From NCBI GenBank assembly GCA_946402065.1, contig CAMIVR010000001.1, positions 1 through 64,000 on the forward strand: a DNA stretch of 64,000 nt, written 5' to 3'. The number at the start of each line of letters is the position of its first letter. The stretch's first letter is position 1. A program made the translations under genes and the position numbers. Below are positions 33,027-41,924 of this stretch, piece by piece. The stretch comes from an uncultured Brevibacillus sp. GTDB lineage: Bacteria > Bacillota > Bacilli > Brevibacillales > Brevibacillaceae. Under the pieces are notes generated by a model, which did not search any database, had not been told where the DNA came from, and was given only the letters and a program-made list of their open reading frames with translations.

Positions 33027-34961
33027 ATGGTAAACAAAGCAAGTGAGCTGACTCTTCAGGATCTCTTTAGACGTAATGAAGAGCAGAACTCCGACTTTTT
33101 AAGAGATTACCGCATGATCATCTCCAGTGCGGATGCCTGGGGCGTGCTGACCCGCGACCTGATCATGGCGCTCGGGATCGAGCGGGCCAAGCGTTTCCTG
33201 CTTCGCTACGGCAGGCATTTCGGTATTCATGAGGCACGGCTGCTGAAGGATGCTTTTCCCTGGAAGGATCAATTGGAGTGGGTCATTGCCGGATCGCGGA
33301 TGCACGATATTTCCGGGCGGGTTTCTTCCGTTCCGATCAGACTGGATATCGATACAGAGACATGTCATTTTGACGTGGAAGGCTATTGGTACAACTCCTA
33401 TGAAGCCAAGCAATATCTGCATCACTTCCCGCATCATCACGAGCCCGTCTGTTATTTTCTCGTCGGCTATGCAGGGGGATATTGCAGCGAAGCGCTGGGC
33501 AAACGAGTGATTTTCAAGGAAATGGAGTGTGTTGCAAAAGGCGATCCCTATTGCCGTTATGCCGGAAAAACCGTGGAATTGTGGGGAGACGAAATCAGCG
33601 AGGAGCTGATCGACTACGAGGCGGAAGATATCGGCAACGAGCTGGACAGGGCCTACAAGCGGATCGAACGGCAACGCGAGCATCTGAAGCTGTCGGCCGA
33701 GCTCAATCAGGAGCTGACACAAATTGTCCTTCAGGGAAAAGGCTTGCATACAATCGTCGAGTCATTGGGCAATCATCTGCAATGCAGGGTGATTATCGAG
33801 AACCAGTATTTCGAGCCGATCGCCCATCATGGCGATGTCGCAGGCTTCGAGCTGGGGCACGTGCTTGCCCAACTGCGTCGCATCGCTCCCCACACTTATG
33901 CCCAAATCGCAGAAAAACTGGACGAGCGACAAACCCAGCAGCTTGATATTCTCACACCTGACGAACTAGTCCACTATCGCCTGATCACCCCGATCATCTT
34001 TCACAACAGCATCAACGGTTATGTCTCCATCATCAAGAGCGACAACAATTTTCGCGAGCTGGATTCGATATTCCTGGAGCGTGCGGCCAACGTTTGCGCT
34101 TTCCAAATGCTTACGGAACGCACCGCCATTGAGACGGAGCAACGCTTGAAAGGCGACTTGCTGGATGAGATTCTCACAAAGCCAGCTCTGGACTCCTATG
34201 CTGCCCACAGGCTCTCCTACCTTGGCTATCAGATGGAGCAGCCCGCTTATGTCTTTTTGTTCCAGTTCGACTTTTCCAAGCAGCATACCGTTGCCGGAAG
34301 CGAAGAGAAACTCAGAGCGGACGCGAAGGAGCAGATCACGAAAAGCCTGATCAGACAAATGGAGGCAGCGGGCTTCAAACCATTGATTTCGATTCGTTAT
34401 GACCGGATCCATACCGTCATCCCCCAGGAGTTCCTGGAAAAAATAAAAACCGATCCAAAGCGCTTCGGCGAGTCGCTCCTTGCTCAACTGCGCGGAGAAT
34501 CTGCTTCTATAGCGGTTGTGCTCGGCATCAGTTCCAAATGTGAACAGGCGGACAGCCTCCATGCAGGATACAAGGCGACAGTAAAAGCGATCGAAATCTG
34601 CAAGCTCAAAGGGAACCGGACACAGGTCATACTGGCGGGCGAACTGGGGCATCTGGCGATTCTGCTCGATGCTCGTGCCCCTGAAGAGCTGGAGGCGTAC
34701 GCGATGAAGCTGCTGGGTACCCTTATCGCATACGACAAACAGTACTCATCGGAATATGTCAAGACACTCCACTATTACTTTGAAAATGAGTGCAACTTGC
34801 ACAAAACCGCCCGGGCGATGAATGTTTCGATCAGCGGCATGCGTTACCGCTTTGCCCGGATTAAGGACCTCACCGATCTGGACTTCAACAGCTCCAGCGT
34901 GCGGTTTGAGATCCAGATGGCGCTGGAAATCCTGTTTGTTTTGGGAAAAGTCGCCTGGTAA
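33027..34961 (+). CDS. aromatic-sensing activator: XylR_N + V4R sensor fused to PucR-type HTH
   Basis: 644 residues. Residues 5-110 resemble the XylR/DmpR/MopR N-terminal sensor; 125-190 are a V4R domain ending KEMECVAKGDPYCRY. A coiled-coil linker (about 193-240), a GAF-like region and a CdaR/PucR C-terminus with helix-turn-helix NLHKTARAMNVSISGMRYRF follow. C142, E165, C168 and C176 have exactly the 23-3-8 spacing of the MopR zinc ligands, and H93 and W121 fall at the positions of the MopR phenol-contacting His and Trp (constant offset 13). The central AAA+ sigma-54 domain of that group is absent. The start at 33027 has GAGG six bases upstream. Likely activator of the ketone-carboxylase operon. 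Confidence 0.88.
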   Translation: MVNKASELTLQDLFRRNEEQNSDFLRDYRMIISSADAWGVLTRDLIMALGIERAKRFLLRYGRHFGIHEARLLKDAFPWKDQLEWVIAGSRMHDISGRVSSVPIRLDIDTETCHFDVEGYWYNSYEAKQYLHHFPHHHEPVCYFLVGYAGGYCSEALGKRVIFKEMECVAKGDPYCRYAGKTVELWGDEISEELIDYEAEDIGNELDRAYKRIERQREHLKLSAELNQELTQIVLQGKGLHTIVESLGNHLQCRVIIENQYFEPIAHHGDVAGFELGHVLAQLRRIAPHTYAQIAEKLDERQTQQLDILTPDELVHYRLITPIIFHNSINGYVSIIKSDNNFRELDSIFLERAANVCAFQMLTERTAIETEQRLKGDLLDEILTKPALDSYAAHRLSYLGYQMEQPAYVFLFQFDFSKQHTVAGSEEKLRADAKEQITKSLIRQMEAAGFKPLISIRYDRIHTVIPQEFLEKIKTDPKRFGESLLAQLRGESASIAVVLGISSKCEQADSLHAGYKATVKAIEICKLKGNRTQVILAGELGHLAILLDARAPEELEAYAMKLLGTLIAYDKQYSSEYVKTLHYYFENECNLHKTARAMNVSISGMRYRFARIKDLTDLDFNSSSVRFEIQMALEILFVLGKVAW

Positions 34962-34991
34962 CCCGTCTGTCTGACGGCTGCGAAAACACAA

Positions 34992-35028
34992 CAAAAAGGC
35001 CGCTCCTCGCACGGTTTCAGGAGCGGCC
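34992..35028 (-). terminator. terminator of the aromatic-degradation operon (region D)
   Basis: GGCCGCTCCT and AGGAGCGGCC form a perfect 10-base stem (34998-35028) with a 12-base loop; on the minus strand TTTTTGTTGTG follows. It ends minus-strand transcription just after the 92-residue gene and also separates it from the convergent regulator gene. Confidence 0.85.
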
Positions 35029-35050
35029 CAAAAAACATTTCGTTCAATTG

Positions 35051-35329
35051 TCAGGAGACGCATCGATCGCTGAGCCGGGTGTTCACAAATTCATTCAATA
35101 GTGGAACCAGGCCTCCCTGACCGAAATGGAGAAACTTTTTGTCCGCCCGCTGGACGCCTCTGGCGGCGGCAAATCGCAAAAAAGCGACAAGGGTTTGCCT
35201 GCGCAGGATGACGTTCGTTATGCCGCGTTCAAACAACCAGCGGTCGATGGTATTGTAAACCCCGCGGTTTAAGCCAAATACCTCCTGACACCATTCTGCG
35301 AACGCCAAATCAGGCAGGCAAACCAGCAT
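35051..35329 (-). CDS. small protein of unknown function downstream of riboflavin kinase
   Basis: 92 residues beginning MLVCLPDLAFAEWCQEVFGL, with VYNTIDRWLFERGITNVILR and a C-terminal FGQGGLVPLLNEFVN. The content looks alpha-helical; no family recognised. The ATG at 35329 overlaps nothing and lies one base after the kinase stop codon (TGAAATG), suggesting reinitiation. An ATG 51 bases upstream directly abuts an AGGAGG, too close to function. Strict coupling to the kinase gene suggests a joint role. Confidence 0.6.
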   Translation of the reverse strand: MLVCLPDLAFAEWCQEVFGLNRGVYNTIDRWLFERGITNVILRRQTLVAFLRFAAARGVQRADKKFLHFGQGGLVPLLNEFVNTRLSDRCVS

Positions 35330-35330
35330 T

Positions 35331-35729
35331 TCATCCGTACTTCCCCATTCGGGAGAACTGTTGTTTGACAAACGCCTCATCCTCCTTCAACCGATCAATC
35401 AGGGACTCGACAGACGAAAATTTTATTTCCTCCCGAACCTTGAACCACACCTGCACGTTCAATTGCTCACCGTAAATATCCGCAGAAAAATCAAACAGGT
35501 GCACTTCTGCGATCGGCTTGGGACACAGGTTAAACGTCGGTCTGATGCCGACGTTCATCATCGCACAAAAGCGCTGTTGACCAAGCTCAACCGTCACGCC
35601 GTAAACCCCGGTGTCCAACCACTCTGCACAGCAGTCGAGATTGGCAGTAGGAAAGCCGATCGTCCTGCCCTTCTGTTGCCCCGTTATTACCGTGCCCGCA
35701 AAACAAAGCTGATCTTGTTCTTGCTCCAT
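35331..35729 (-). CDS. stand-alone riboflavin kinase (RFK domain)
   Basis: 132 residues equal to the C-terminal kinase half of bacterial RibF. FAGTVITGQQKGRTIGFPTANL holds the ATP/riboflavin loop and PTAN metal site; GVYGVTVELGQQRFCAMMNVG and NVGIRPTF follow; VHLFDFSADIYGEQLNVQ matches the HLLDF-x-x-DLYG signature including the catalytic Glu context. The N-terminal FAD synthetase half is absent and not encoded nearby. It would make FMN only, which suits the FMN-using LLM monooxygenase of this cluster. Start MEQEQDQL, five codons inside the longest frame. Confidence 0.82.
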   Translation of the reverse strand: MEQEQDQLCFAGTVITGQQKGRTIGFPTANLDCCAEWLDTGVYGVTVELGQQRFCAMMNVGIRPTFNLCPKPIAEVHLFDFSADIYGEQLNVQVWFKVREEIKFSSVESLIDRLKEDEAFVKQQFSRMGKYG

Positions 35730-35762
35730 AGCGTGAGCGCCCAATCGTCTCCCTCCCTTTTG

Positions 35763-37175
35763 TCAATGATACGCTGTGTTTTGGGCCAACGCCGCAACCC
35801 AGCCCTGCGATTGCTCATACAGCTCACCCACACAAAACAGCTGTTGCTCATCGAACGGCTTGCCGATCAACTGCATTCCGACGGGTAAACGATCTTGCGT
35901 AAAGCCGCACGGCAGCGCAAGGGCAGGGAAGCCGAGCATGCTGACCAGCGGAGCTTTGGCCAATCTGAACATGTTGTTGATCGCCTCCTCCGGCGTAACG
36001 CTGCCGATGTCAAAGGGCGGATTGTGATTCATCGGAGAGACGAGCAGGTCCACCTGCCCGGCTGCCATCTGCCCAAGCGTCTGCCGGATGAATGCTTTGC
36101 GAATTCGCTGGGCGTTCAAGTAATCTGCAGCGGAAACGTTCTTGCCGAATTGCAAGCGGAATTTCACGTCATCGCTGTACAGGTCGGCGCGTTTGTCCAG
36201 CATCGGCTGATGAAAGGTGTACCCTTCCGCCTGGGCAATCGCCTTCTGCGCCCACAACGCGTCAGCAATACCCGGCAAGACCAGCTCGACGACCTCCGCC
36301 CCTAGCGCTTGCAGCTGATTCAACGCCTGGTTGACCAGTTGTTCAATCTCGGAGTCTACCCCTTCAAAGAAGTATTCCCGACACACCCCGATCCGGCACC
36401 CTTTCAGGCTGTCGATCCGCGCGTGTGGATCAATCGGTCTAGCGCCAGCAACAGACGAATCATCTCTGCGATCCTTGCCCTCGATTACCTTGAGCAAAAT
36501 GGCTGCGTCGTTGACCGTTCGCGTCATCGGCCCGATATGATCGAGCGACCAGCTGAACGGGAGGCAACCGTGCCGGCTTACCCGCCCATACGTCGGCTTC
36601 ATCCCGACAGTTCCGCACAAAGCGGACGGCAGGCGGATCGAGCCAGCCGTATCTGTCCCCAACGCGCCATAGCAGAACCCGGCTGCCAGCGCGACTGCCG
36701 AGCCTCCGCTGGAGCCACCGGGGATCTTGGCGAGATTCCACGGGTTGCGTGCCGAGCCATAGAAGGGATTTTCCGTCGTGGCTCCCATCGCAAACTCGTG
36801 CAGATTGGTTTTGCCGATCACGATTGCCCCCGCCTCCCGCAATTTAGAGATGACAGTCGCATCCTCATCCGGAACCCACTCCGCAAACAGCTTCGAGCCG
36901 GCAGTCGTTCTGACTCCCCTCGTCTGGATAATGTCTTTGACCGCGATCGGGACACCGTGCAACGGCCCTTTAGTCGTCCCTGACATGACGTCCTTTTCTC
37001 GCTCGACCGCTTCTTGCATTGCCGCCTCTTCCATCACCGTAATGAAAGACGACAGCTTGCTGTCCCATCGCCTGATCCGGGCCAGCAGCATTTGTGTCAC
37101 TTCAACCGGAGAAACCTGCTTGTTGACAATGGCTTGCTGAACGGAAGCAATCGTTTCAAATGGCCAATGCTTCAT
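35763..37175 (-). CDS. amidase signature enzyme (AS family)
   Basis: 470 residues. Catalytic Lys in GVPIAVKDIIQTRG, the glycine-serine core GGSSGGSAVALAAGF (cis-Ser and part of the triad) and the nucleophile Ser in GTDTAGSIRLPSALCG. Members hydrolyse amides of varied acids (GatA-like, indole-acetamide hydrolase, IacH-like). Substrate unknown; in this cluster it could free an aromatic acid from its amide. The start MKHWPFET has AGAGGTG about nine bases upstream and overlaps the preceding small gene by 20 bases, implying coupling. Confidence 0.88.
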   Translation of the reverse strand: MKHWPFETIASVQQAIVNKQVSPVEVTQMLLARIRRWDSKLSSFITVMEEAAMQEAVEREKDVMSGTTKGPLHGVPIAVKDIIQTRGVRTTAGSKLFAEWVPDEDATVISKLREAGAIVIGKTNLHEFAMGATTENPFYGSARNPWNLAKIPGGSSGGSAVALAAGFCYGALGTDTAGSIRLPSALCGTVGMKPTYGRVSRHGCLPFSWSLDHIGPMTRTVNDAAILLKVIEGKDRRDDSSVAGARPIDPHARIDSLKGCRIGVCREYFFEGVDSEIEQLVNQALNQLQALGAEVVELVLPGIADALWAQKAIAQAEGYTFHQPMLDKRADLYSDDVKFRLQFGKNVSAADYLNAQRIRKAFIRQTLGQMAAGQVDLLVSPMNHNPPFDIGSVTPEEAINNMFRLAKAPLVSMLGFPALALPCGFTQDRLPVGMQLIGKPFDEQQLFCVGELYEQSQGWVAALAQNTAYH

Positions 37176-37281
37176 CGTCAGACACCTCTCCCGACAGCGA
37201 GAACACAAGGCACGGTTCGCGCCACAGCTCTACGTTCTCCTCCGTTTCAAGCAATTTACGAATGTATTCATCAAGATTCAT
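37156..37281 (-). CDS. 41-residue small acidic protein coupled to the amidase
   Basis: The frame encodes MNLDEYIRKLLETEENVEL and continues through a Trp-Arg-Glu-Pro-Cys segment to an acidic C-terminus ending ALAI. The ATG at 37281 has a textbook site, AGGAGG eight bases upstream, better than that of the amidase. It overlaps the amidase start by 20 bases in another frame. It fills the only gap between the TRAP permease and the amidase. No family recognised; a small partner of the amidase or a leader peptide controlling it are both possible. Confidence 0.6.
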   Translation of the reverse strand: MNLDEYIRKLLETEENVELWREPCLVFSLSGEVSDDEALAI

Positions 37282-37293
37282 CGCCCGATCCTC

Positions 37294-38583
37294 CTACGTT
37301 AAAAATAGAACCACTTGCGGGAATAGCGTCAGGATTATGAGGCAAATACAGTAGGCGACCATAAAGTATCCGGCTCCTCTAAAGATGGTCGTAACCGGAG
37401 TCTCGGGACTCAAGCCCTTGATCACAAACACATTGACCCCGACAGGCGGCGTAATCGCCCCCATGCTCGTCACAATGCAGAAGATCACCGCTACCCAGAT
37501 CGGATCATAACCAAGCGATACGACCGTCGGGAAAAAGAGCGGCACGGAAATCATCAGGAAACCGAGCGCATCCATCAAGGCCCCGCCAATCACGTAGACG
37601 AGCAGGATCGCCAACAGGATGATGCTGGAATGGACAGGCAGCGAAGTGGCCCATTCCGCCACCTCAAACGGGAGTCTTGTCAACGTGAGGAATCTGCCAA
37701 ACACCATCGCGCCAACAACCATCATGATGATCATGGATGACGAGCGAAGGGTGCTGAGGACAGCCGTTTTCATCTTTTCCAGGGTGAGCTTGCGCATGGA
37801 CAAGGCGATCAGAAAGGCGCCCGCGGTCCCCATCCCGCCTGATTCTGTAGGCGTGAACCAGCCAAGGAATAATCCCCCTACCACAAAGGCGAACAAAATG
37901 ATCACCGGAATGACCCCAAGCAGTGCAGTGAGTTTTTCCTTCATGCTCGATTTCGGACCAGCCGGACCGAGCTCTGGATTCCGATAGCACAAAAACATGA
38001 CCGTAGCCAAAAACAGCACCATCAGCAGAATCCCCGGGATAAAGCTGGCAACGAACAAATCCTTGATCGACAGCTGTGTTTGCAAAGCAAGCACCAACAA
38101 GACAGTGCTCGGCGGAATAATAATCCCCAGCGTACCTCCGCTGGCGACACTGCCCGTACTGAGTGCGCTGTCGTATTTGTATTTCTTCATTTCCGGAAGC
38201 GCAATCGTCCCCATCGTGGCTGCAGTCGCGGAATTGGATCCGCAGATGGAAGCAAAACCGGCGCTGGCCAGAATGACCGTGGACAGCATCCCGCCTTTGA
38301 ATTGCCCCACCCACCGATAGGCCGCGGCAAATACCTTCTCGGTGATCCCCGCCCGGAACACGATTTCACCCATCAGAATATAGAGCGGGATGACGCTTAG
38401 CGAGTAACTGGAAAACTGGTCCCAAAAGTCTGCGCTGATCACATTAAAAGCGGCGCCTGGTGTCGCCACGGCCATGATTCCGAGAAAGCCTACCACGAAC
38501 ATCGCAAAACTGATCGGCATCCGCAGCATCATCACTACAAAAAGCACGACCAGGCCAAGCACGGCAATCGCTGTCGGGCTCAT
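37294..38583 (-). CDS. TRAP transporter large permease (DctM)
   Basis: 429 residues, about twelve hydrophobic segments. Signature blocks: MLRMPISFAMFVVGFLGI, GSNSATAATMGTIALPEMKK, ASGGTLGIIIPPSTVLLVLA and, near the end, GAITPPVGVNVFVIKG. It is the ion-coupled translocation subunit. The ATG follows GGAGGGAAACGCG and overlaps the stop of the small permease gene. Confidence 0.93.
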   Translation of the reverse strand: MSPTAIAVLGLVVLFVVMMLRMPISFAMFVVGFLGIMAVATPGAAFNVISADFWDQFSSYSLSVIPLYILMGEIVFRAGITEKVFAAAYRWVGQFKGGMLSTVILASAGFASICGSNSATAATMGTIALPEMKKYKYDSALSTGSVASGGTLGIIIPPSTVLLVLALQTQLSIKDLFVASFIPGILLMVLFLATVMFLCYRNPELGPAGPKSSMKEKLTALLGVIPVIILFAFVVGGLFLGWFTPTESGGMGTAGAFLIALSMRKLTLEKMKTAVLSTLRSSSMIIMMVVGAMVFGRFLTLTRLPFEVAEWATSLPVHSSIILLAILLVYVIGGALMDALGFLMISVPLFFPTVVSLGYDPIWVAVIFCIVTSMGAITPPVGVNVFVIKGLSPETPVTTIFRGAGYFMVAYCICLIILTLFPQVVLFLT

Positions 38584-39149
38584 CGCGTTTCCCTCCCCAG
38601 TACGTTTTTCAGGAGATCGGTACACAAGGCCAGCGTCAACCCGAGAAAACCGGCCGCAACGACAAACATGATCGGGTGATAAGGAATGAGCAGCGTCTCG
38701 GACAATTTGCCGCTCTTCATCGTTTTCATCGCATATTCAACCAGCAGCCAGGTGACCGTGGCAAAAAAGAGAATGCCGACGAGATCGACAAAAACCTGAA
38801 GCCAACGTCTCACAGTGGCATTCAGCCGCTCCACAACCATGTCGATCTCTACGTGTCCCTTGTGAATCTGGGTATAGCCGAGTGAAAAAGCCGTGACGAT
38901 GGCACCGAGCCAGCCCACGATTTCATATGTTCCCTGGATCGGAGTTCCTGCTGCACGCAGCAATGTGTTGGCGACGATTAGCAGAATGATGATCATCAGG
39001 CATCCTCCGGCAGCCCAGGCGAGGATTTGATTAAAGCGTTCATTCAGCTTCTCAATCCGTGCCAGCACATCGTTCTTAGCAGTCTGTGCCTCCTTTTTTT
39101 CTGCCGTGATCGGCAAATGAGCTAGTTCCACGTTGCTTCCTTTGTCCAC
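38580..39149 (-). CDS. TRAP transporter small permease (DctQ)
   Basis: 189 residues with four membrane helices (first LAWAAGGCLMIIILLIVANT) and the conserved QIHKGHVEIDMVVERL amphipathic region. It partners DctM and the binding protein. GTG start at 39149 with GGGAGGTGCAGCG before it. A longer than usual charged N-terminus (about 40 residues) precedes helix one. Confidence 0.88.
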   Translation of the reverse strand: MDKGSNVELAHLPITAEKKEAQTAKNDVLARIEKLNERFNQILAWAAGGCLMIIILLIVANTLLRAAGTPIQGTYEIVGWLGAIVTAFSLGYTQIHKGHVEIDMVVERLNATVRRWLQVFVDLVGILFFATVTWLLVEYAMKTMKSGKLSETLLIPYHPIMFVVAAGFLGLTLALCTDLLKNVLGRETR

Positions 39150-39188
39150 CGCTGCACCTCCCGAGTATGCTCAACCATTGTCATGTAG

Positions 39189-40274
39189 CTATTGGCTGCT
39201 ATATTTCTTGATCAGCTCATGCAGCTTGTCATTAAATGCTTCCGCTGGCAATCCCTTGGCCTTGTAATCCTGCACCAGCTTTTTTTGCATCGCTTCATAC
39301 TTCTTGTCCAGCTCTGCTTTATCCGCGTCGGCGAGCGGGACGATCTCCAGTTGGTGCTTATCCTTCGACCATTGGATTGAATCCTTCACGATGCCATCGA
39401 GGTACTCGCCGGTAAAGACAGGCATTTCCGGTGCAAGCTCATCAACCAGCTTCTGGACGTCAGGAGGCAAGGACTCCCATTTCTGTTTATTCATAACCGC
39501 CACGAATGTCGTGATGGACAGCGGGTAATCGGTTACGTATTTGACCATTTCAGCGAACTTGAGGTCTTTCAGTACCTCGCGCGAAGAGACATAGCCTTCG
39601 ATCACGCCCGTCTGCAGCGCTTCGACCGCTTCCGACTGCGACATTCCCACTGGTGTGGCGCCAAGTTCGGCGACCACCGGAGAGTTAGCCCCTGGAATGC
39701 GCAAGCGCTGACCCTTCAACTCTGCCAGTGAACTGGCCCGCTTTTTGCTCTGGATATAGGACGGCTCAGTGGCAAATGCCGTGATAATCTTGAAATCCTT
39801 CAGCGCATCTGGCGGAAATTCTTGCAACAGGTCATAGACGACCTGGCTTGCCACCTTGGCGTTGGGGTAACCGGACGGCAGATCAGAAATGGAATAAAGC
39901 TCAAATACCCCCGGTTCATAGGAGGTTGCCGACAAGCCGATATCAGCGACCTTGTTGGCAACGCCGTCATACATGTTCTTCGCAGTCAGCAGCGTCCCGC
40001 CCGGAAACAGCTTTACCTTGACCTTGCCGTTCGAGCGTTTCTCCAGCTCGTCCGCCCACTTCTGCATTTGTACCGCCGGAAACGTATTGGCCGGTGCAAA
40101 AAAGGCATACGTCAGCTCAATCGTTTCACCACTGGCCGAAGCACTCCCTGCCGGTTGGGCTGACGCTGCTCCGCCAGGCTGATTGGCGCTGCCCTCCTGA
40201 ACCGTTGTTTGCCCGCCGCATGCCGCAAGCACTGCCACCATCATGCACAACAAAACAATCCACCATTTTCTCAT
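39189..40274 (-). CDS. TRAP transporter substrate-binding lipoprotein (DctP)
   Basis: 361 residues. Signal peptide MRKWWIVLLCMMVAVLAAC ends in a lipobox (LAAC-GG), followed by a Ser/Gly/Ala-rich linker of about 30 residues. The receptor body contains NKVADIGLSATSYEPGVFEL and SKKRASSLAELKGQRLRIPG, whose Arg is the usual carboxylate-binding position of DctP proteins. The ligand is therefore probably an organic acid, in keeping with uptake of an aromatic acid for this cluster. GGGGG about eight bases upstream supports the start at 40274. Confidence 0.9.
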   Translation of the reverse strand: MRKWWIVLLCMMVAVLAACGGQTTVQEGSANQPGGAASAQPAGSASASGETIELTYAFFAPANTFPAVQMQKWADELEKRSNGKVKVKLFPGGTLLTAKNMYDGVANKVADIGLSATSYEPGVFELYSISDLPSGYPNAKVASQVVYDLLQEFPPDALKDFKIITAFATEPSYIQSKKRASSLAELKGQRLRIPGANSPVVAELGATPVGMSQSEAVEALQTGVIEGYVSSREVLKDLKFAEMVKYVTDYPLSITTFVAVMNKQKWESLPPDVQKLVDELAPEMPVFTGEYLDGIVKDSIQWSKDKHQLEIVPLADADKAELDKKYEAMQKKLVQDYKAKGLPAEAFNDKLHELIKKYSSQ

Positions 40275-40396
40275 CGCGACGACCCCCTGTGTCATAAAGC
40301 AGCCAAGACATCGCTGATCGCAAGGCGATATGCAATCACCAAGCCCAACCTGCGACGTCTTCGCTCCTATTTTTTGTCCTTATCCAAATCGGTTTT

Positions 40397-41479
40397 TTAG
40401 CTGTTCACCAGGTTCACCTGGTTGCTTTGAAAATGCGGCATGACTTCCTGGCTGAACAATTCCTGCGTGCGGATCGTCTTCCAATGCTCCATGCCGCCGT
40501 ACGTACAAAGCATGCTGATCTCTGCCAAATCAGGGCACTGCTCGATACAAGCCGCCACTTTTTGCTTCACCTGCTCAGGTGTGCCTACCCACACCCACTC
40601 TTCCTCCACGAGCTGTTCATATGGAATGGTCACCAGGGACTCAAGCGCACCGGAAGCGTAAAACGCAAAATCCTTGGCGAGCATTTCTTCGCGGGACGGC
40701 ATGTCTTTGGTTGGCGACACGTTTCCAGCCATGAACTGCTTGATGTACGGCTCTGCCTCTTCGTACGCTTTTTGAGCATCCGTATCGAGATACAGCGCCT
40801 GCACAAAGACGATGTTCGGCTTGTGTCCGTATTGCTTGCACGTATTGCGGTAAATCTCCAGCTGGTGCTGTACTTTGCTGAGCGGCAGCATCGGGGTAAT
40901 CAGCACGCCCCAGCCCTTTTGGCCAGCCAGTTCATAGTTGTGGTTGCTGGCACCGCCGGTATAGATTTTGGGGTGCGGCAACGTGATCGGCTTTGGCACG
41001 ATGCGGACATTGTCTACGTTGAAGTACTGGCCGTGGTAAGAAAACGTATCGTTCGCCCACGCCCGTTCGAGAATTTCCAGCGACTCCATGAAGCGCCCGC
41101 GGCTTTCTTCCAGTGGAATGCTCGCTTTCGGAAACACCCAGGAGTGTCCGCGCCCAAATGCGATTTCCATACGTCCATTGGTCAAAATATCGGCTGCCGC
41201 CAATTGTCCGGCAAACACCATCGGGTTGTGCAGCGGCAAAACATGCGAGCAGGTGCGGAAACGGATGTTGCGCGTGCGTTGCGCCGCAGCGGCGTACAGC
41301 GCCATCGGATTCGTCGAGATGGAGAACTCTTCAAACCAGTGATGCTCCAGGGTCGAGAATGAGTGAAAGCCTGCCTTGTCAGCGTGCTCGATTTGCTCAA
41401 GCACTTCGCGATACACTTGAGCGTGCGGCTTCGCGTGTTGCGGCGGATTTTGCATTTCCACGTAGATACCAAATTTCAT
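40397..41479 (-). CDS. LLM class (luciferase-like) flavin-dependent monooxygenase
   Basis: 360 residues, TIM-barrel luciferase family. N-terminal KFGIYVEMQNPP, FSTLEHHWFEEFSISTNPMA and RTRNIRFRTCSHVLPLHNPM; then GRMEIAFGRGHSWVF with the bulged flavin loop; and PKIYTGGASNHNYELAGQKG. It uses reduced FMN and O2 to oxygenate a small organic molecule. No flavin reductase gene is adjacent, but a riboflavin kinase gene ends the operon. GAGGAGGACATAAAC precedes the ATG. Confidence 0.88.
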   Translation of the reverse strand: MKFGIYVEMQNPPQHAKPHAQVYREVLEQIEHADKAGFHSFSTLEHHWFEEFSISTNPMALYAAAAQRTRNIRFRTCSHVLPLHNPMVFAGQLAAADILTNGRMEIAFGRGHSWVFPKASIPLEESRGRFMESLEILERAWANDTFSYHGQYFNVDNVRIVPKPITLPHPKIYTGGASNHNYELAGQKGWGVLITPMLPLSKVQHQLEIYRNTCKQYGHKPNIVFVQALYLDTDAQKAYEEAEPYIKQFMAGNVSPTKDMPSREEMLAKDFAFYASGALESLVTIPYEQLVEEEWVWVGTPEQVKQKVAACIEQCPDLAEISMLCTYGGMEHWKTIRTQELFSQEVMPHFQSNQVNLVNS

Positions 41480-41521
41480 GTTTATGTCCTCCTCGTAATC
41501 GGATTGGAATAGGGGGGAATC

Positions 41522-41887
41522 TTATTTCGCTTCTTCCAGCAAGAAGAACGGACGGCCGACAATCGCTTCCAGACGGAAGTAGCGATCAAGGCCTGTCGCG
41601 CGGAAACCGTGTGTCATGCTCGCGACGGTTTGCAGGTCCGGGACATCGTACAGAAAGATGGCATGCCAGCCTGTGTTGCCAGCAGCACCGGCAGTAAGGA
41701 TGTCGCGGTCGAGCGTGCCGAGCAGCTGCGAACCGTTTTCCTTCCACGCAGCCAGCACGTCATTCAGCTTTGGCAGAATCTGCTCCCGCTTTTCTTCCCC
41801 GGTCGTCTGAAACCAGCCGGTTGACTCGAACAAAATCAATACGCGCAACGGATTGGGTACTTGCGGTGCCCCGTGTTCAATCGCCAT
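41522..41887 (-). CDS. small alpha/beta protein, possibly IacB-like
   Basis: 121 residues: LRVLILFESTGWFQTTGEEK, then EENGSQLLGTLDRD-type middle (WKENGSQLLGTLDRDIL), GWHAIFLYDVPDL and a C-terminal RYFRLEAIVGRPFFLLEE. The pattern resembles the dimeric ferredoxin-like fold of small proteins that sit in aromatic-oxidation operons, such as IacB of indole-acetate degraders. That resemblance is from memory and weak. Cofactor-free oxygenase, isomerase or chaperone roles are all conceivable. AAGGAG precedes the ATG at a long spacing (about 12). Confidence 0.55.
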   Translation of the reverse strand: MAIEHGAPQVPNPLRVLILFESTGWFQTTGEEKREQILPKLNDVLAAWKENGSQLLGTLDRDILTAGAAGNTGWHAIFLYDVPDLQTVASMTHGFRATGLDRYFRLEAIVGRPFFLLEEAK

Positions 41888-41924
41888 CTAGTATTTCACT
41901 CCTTTTCCTTTGTGGATCGCATGC

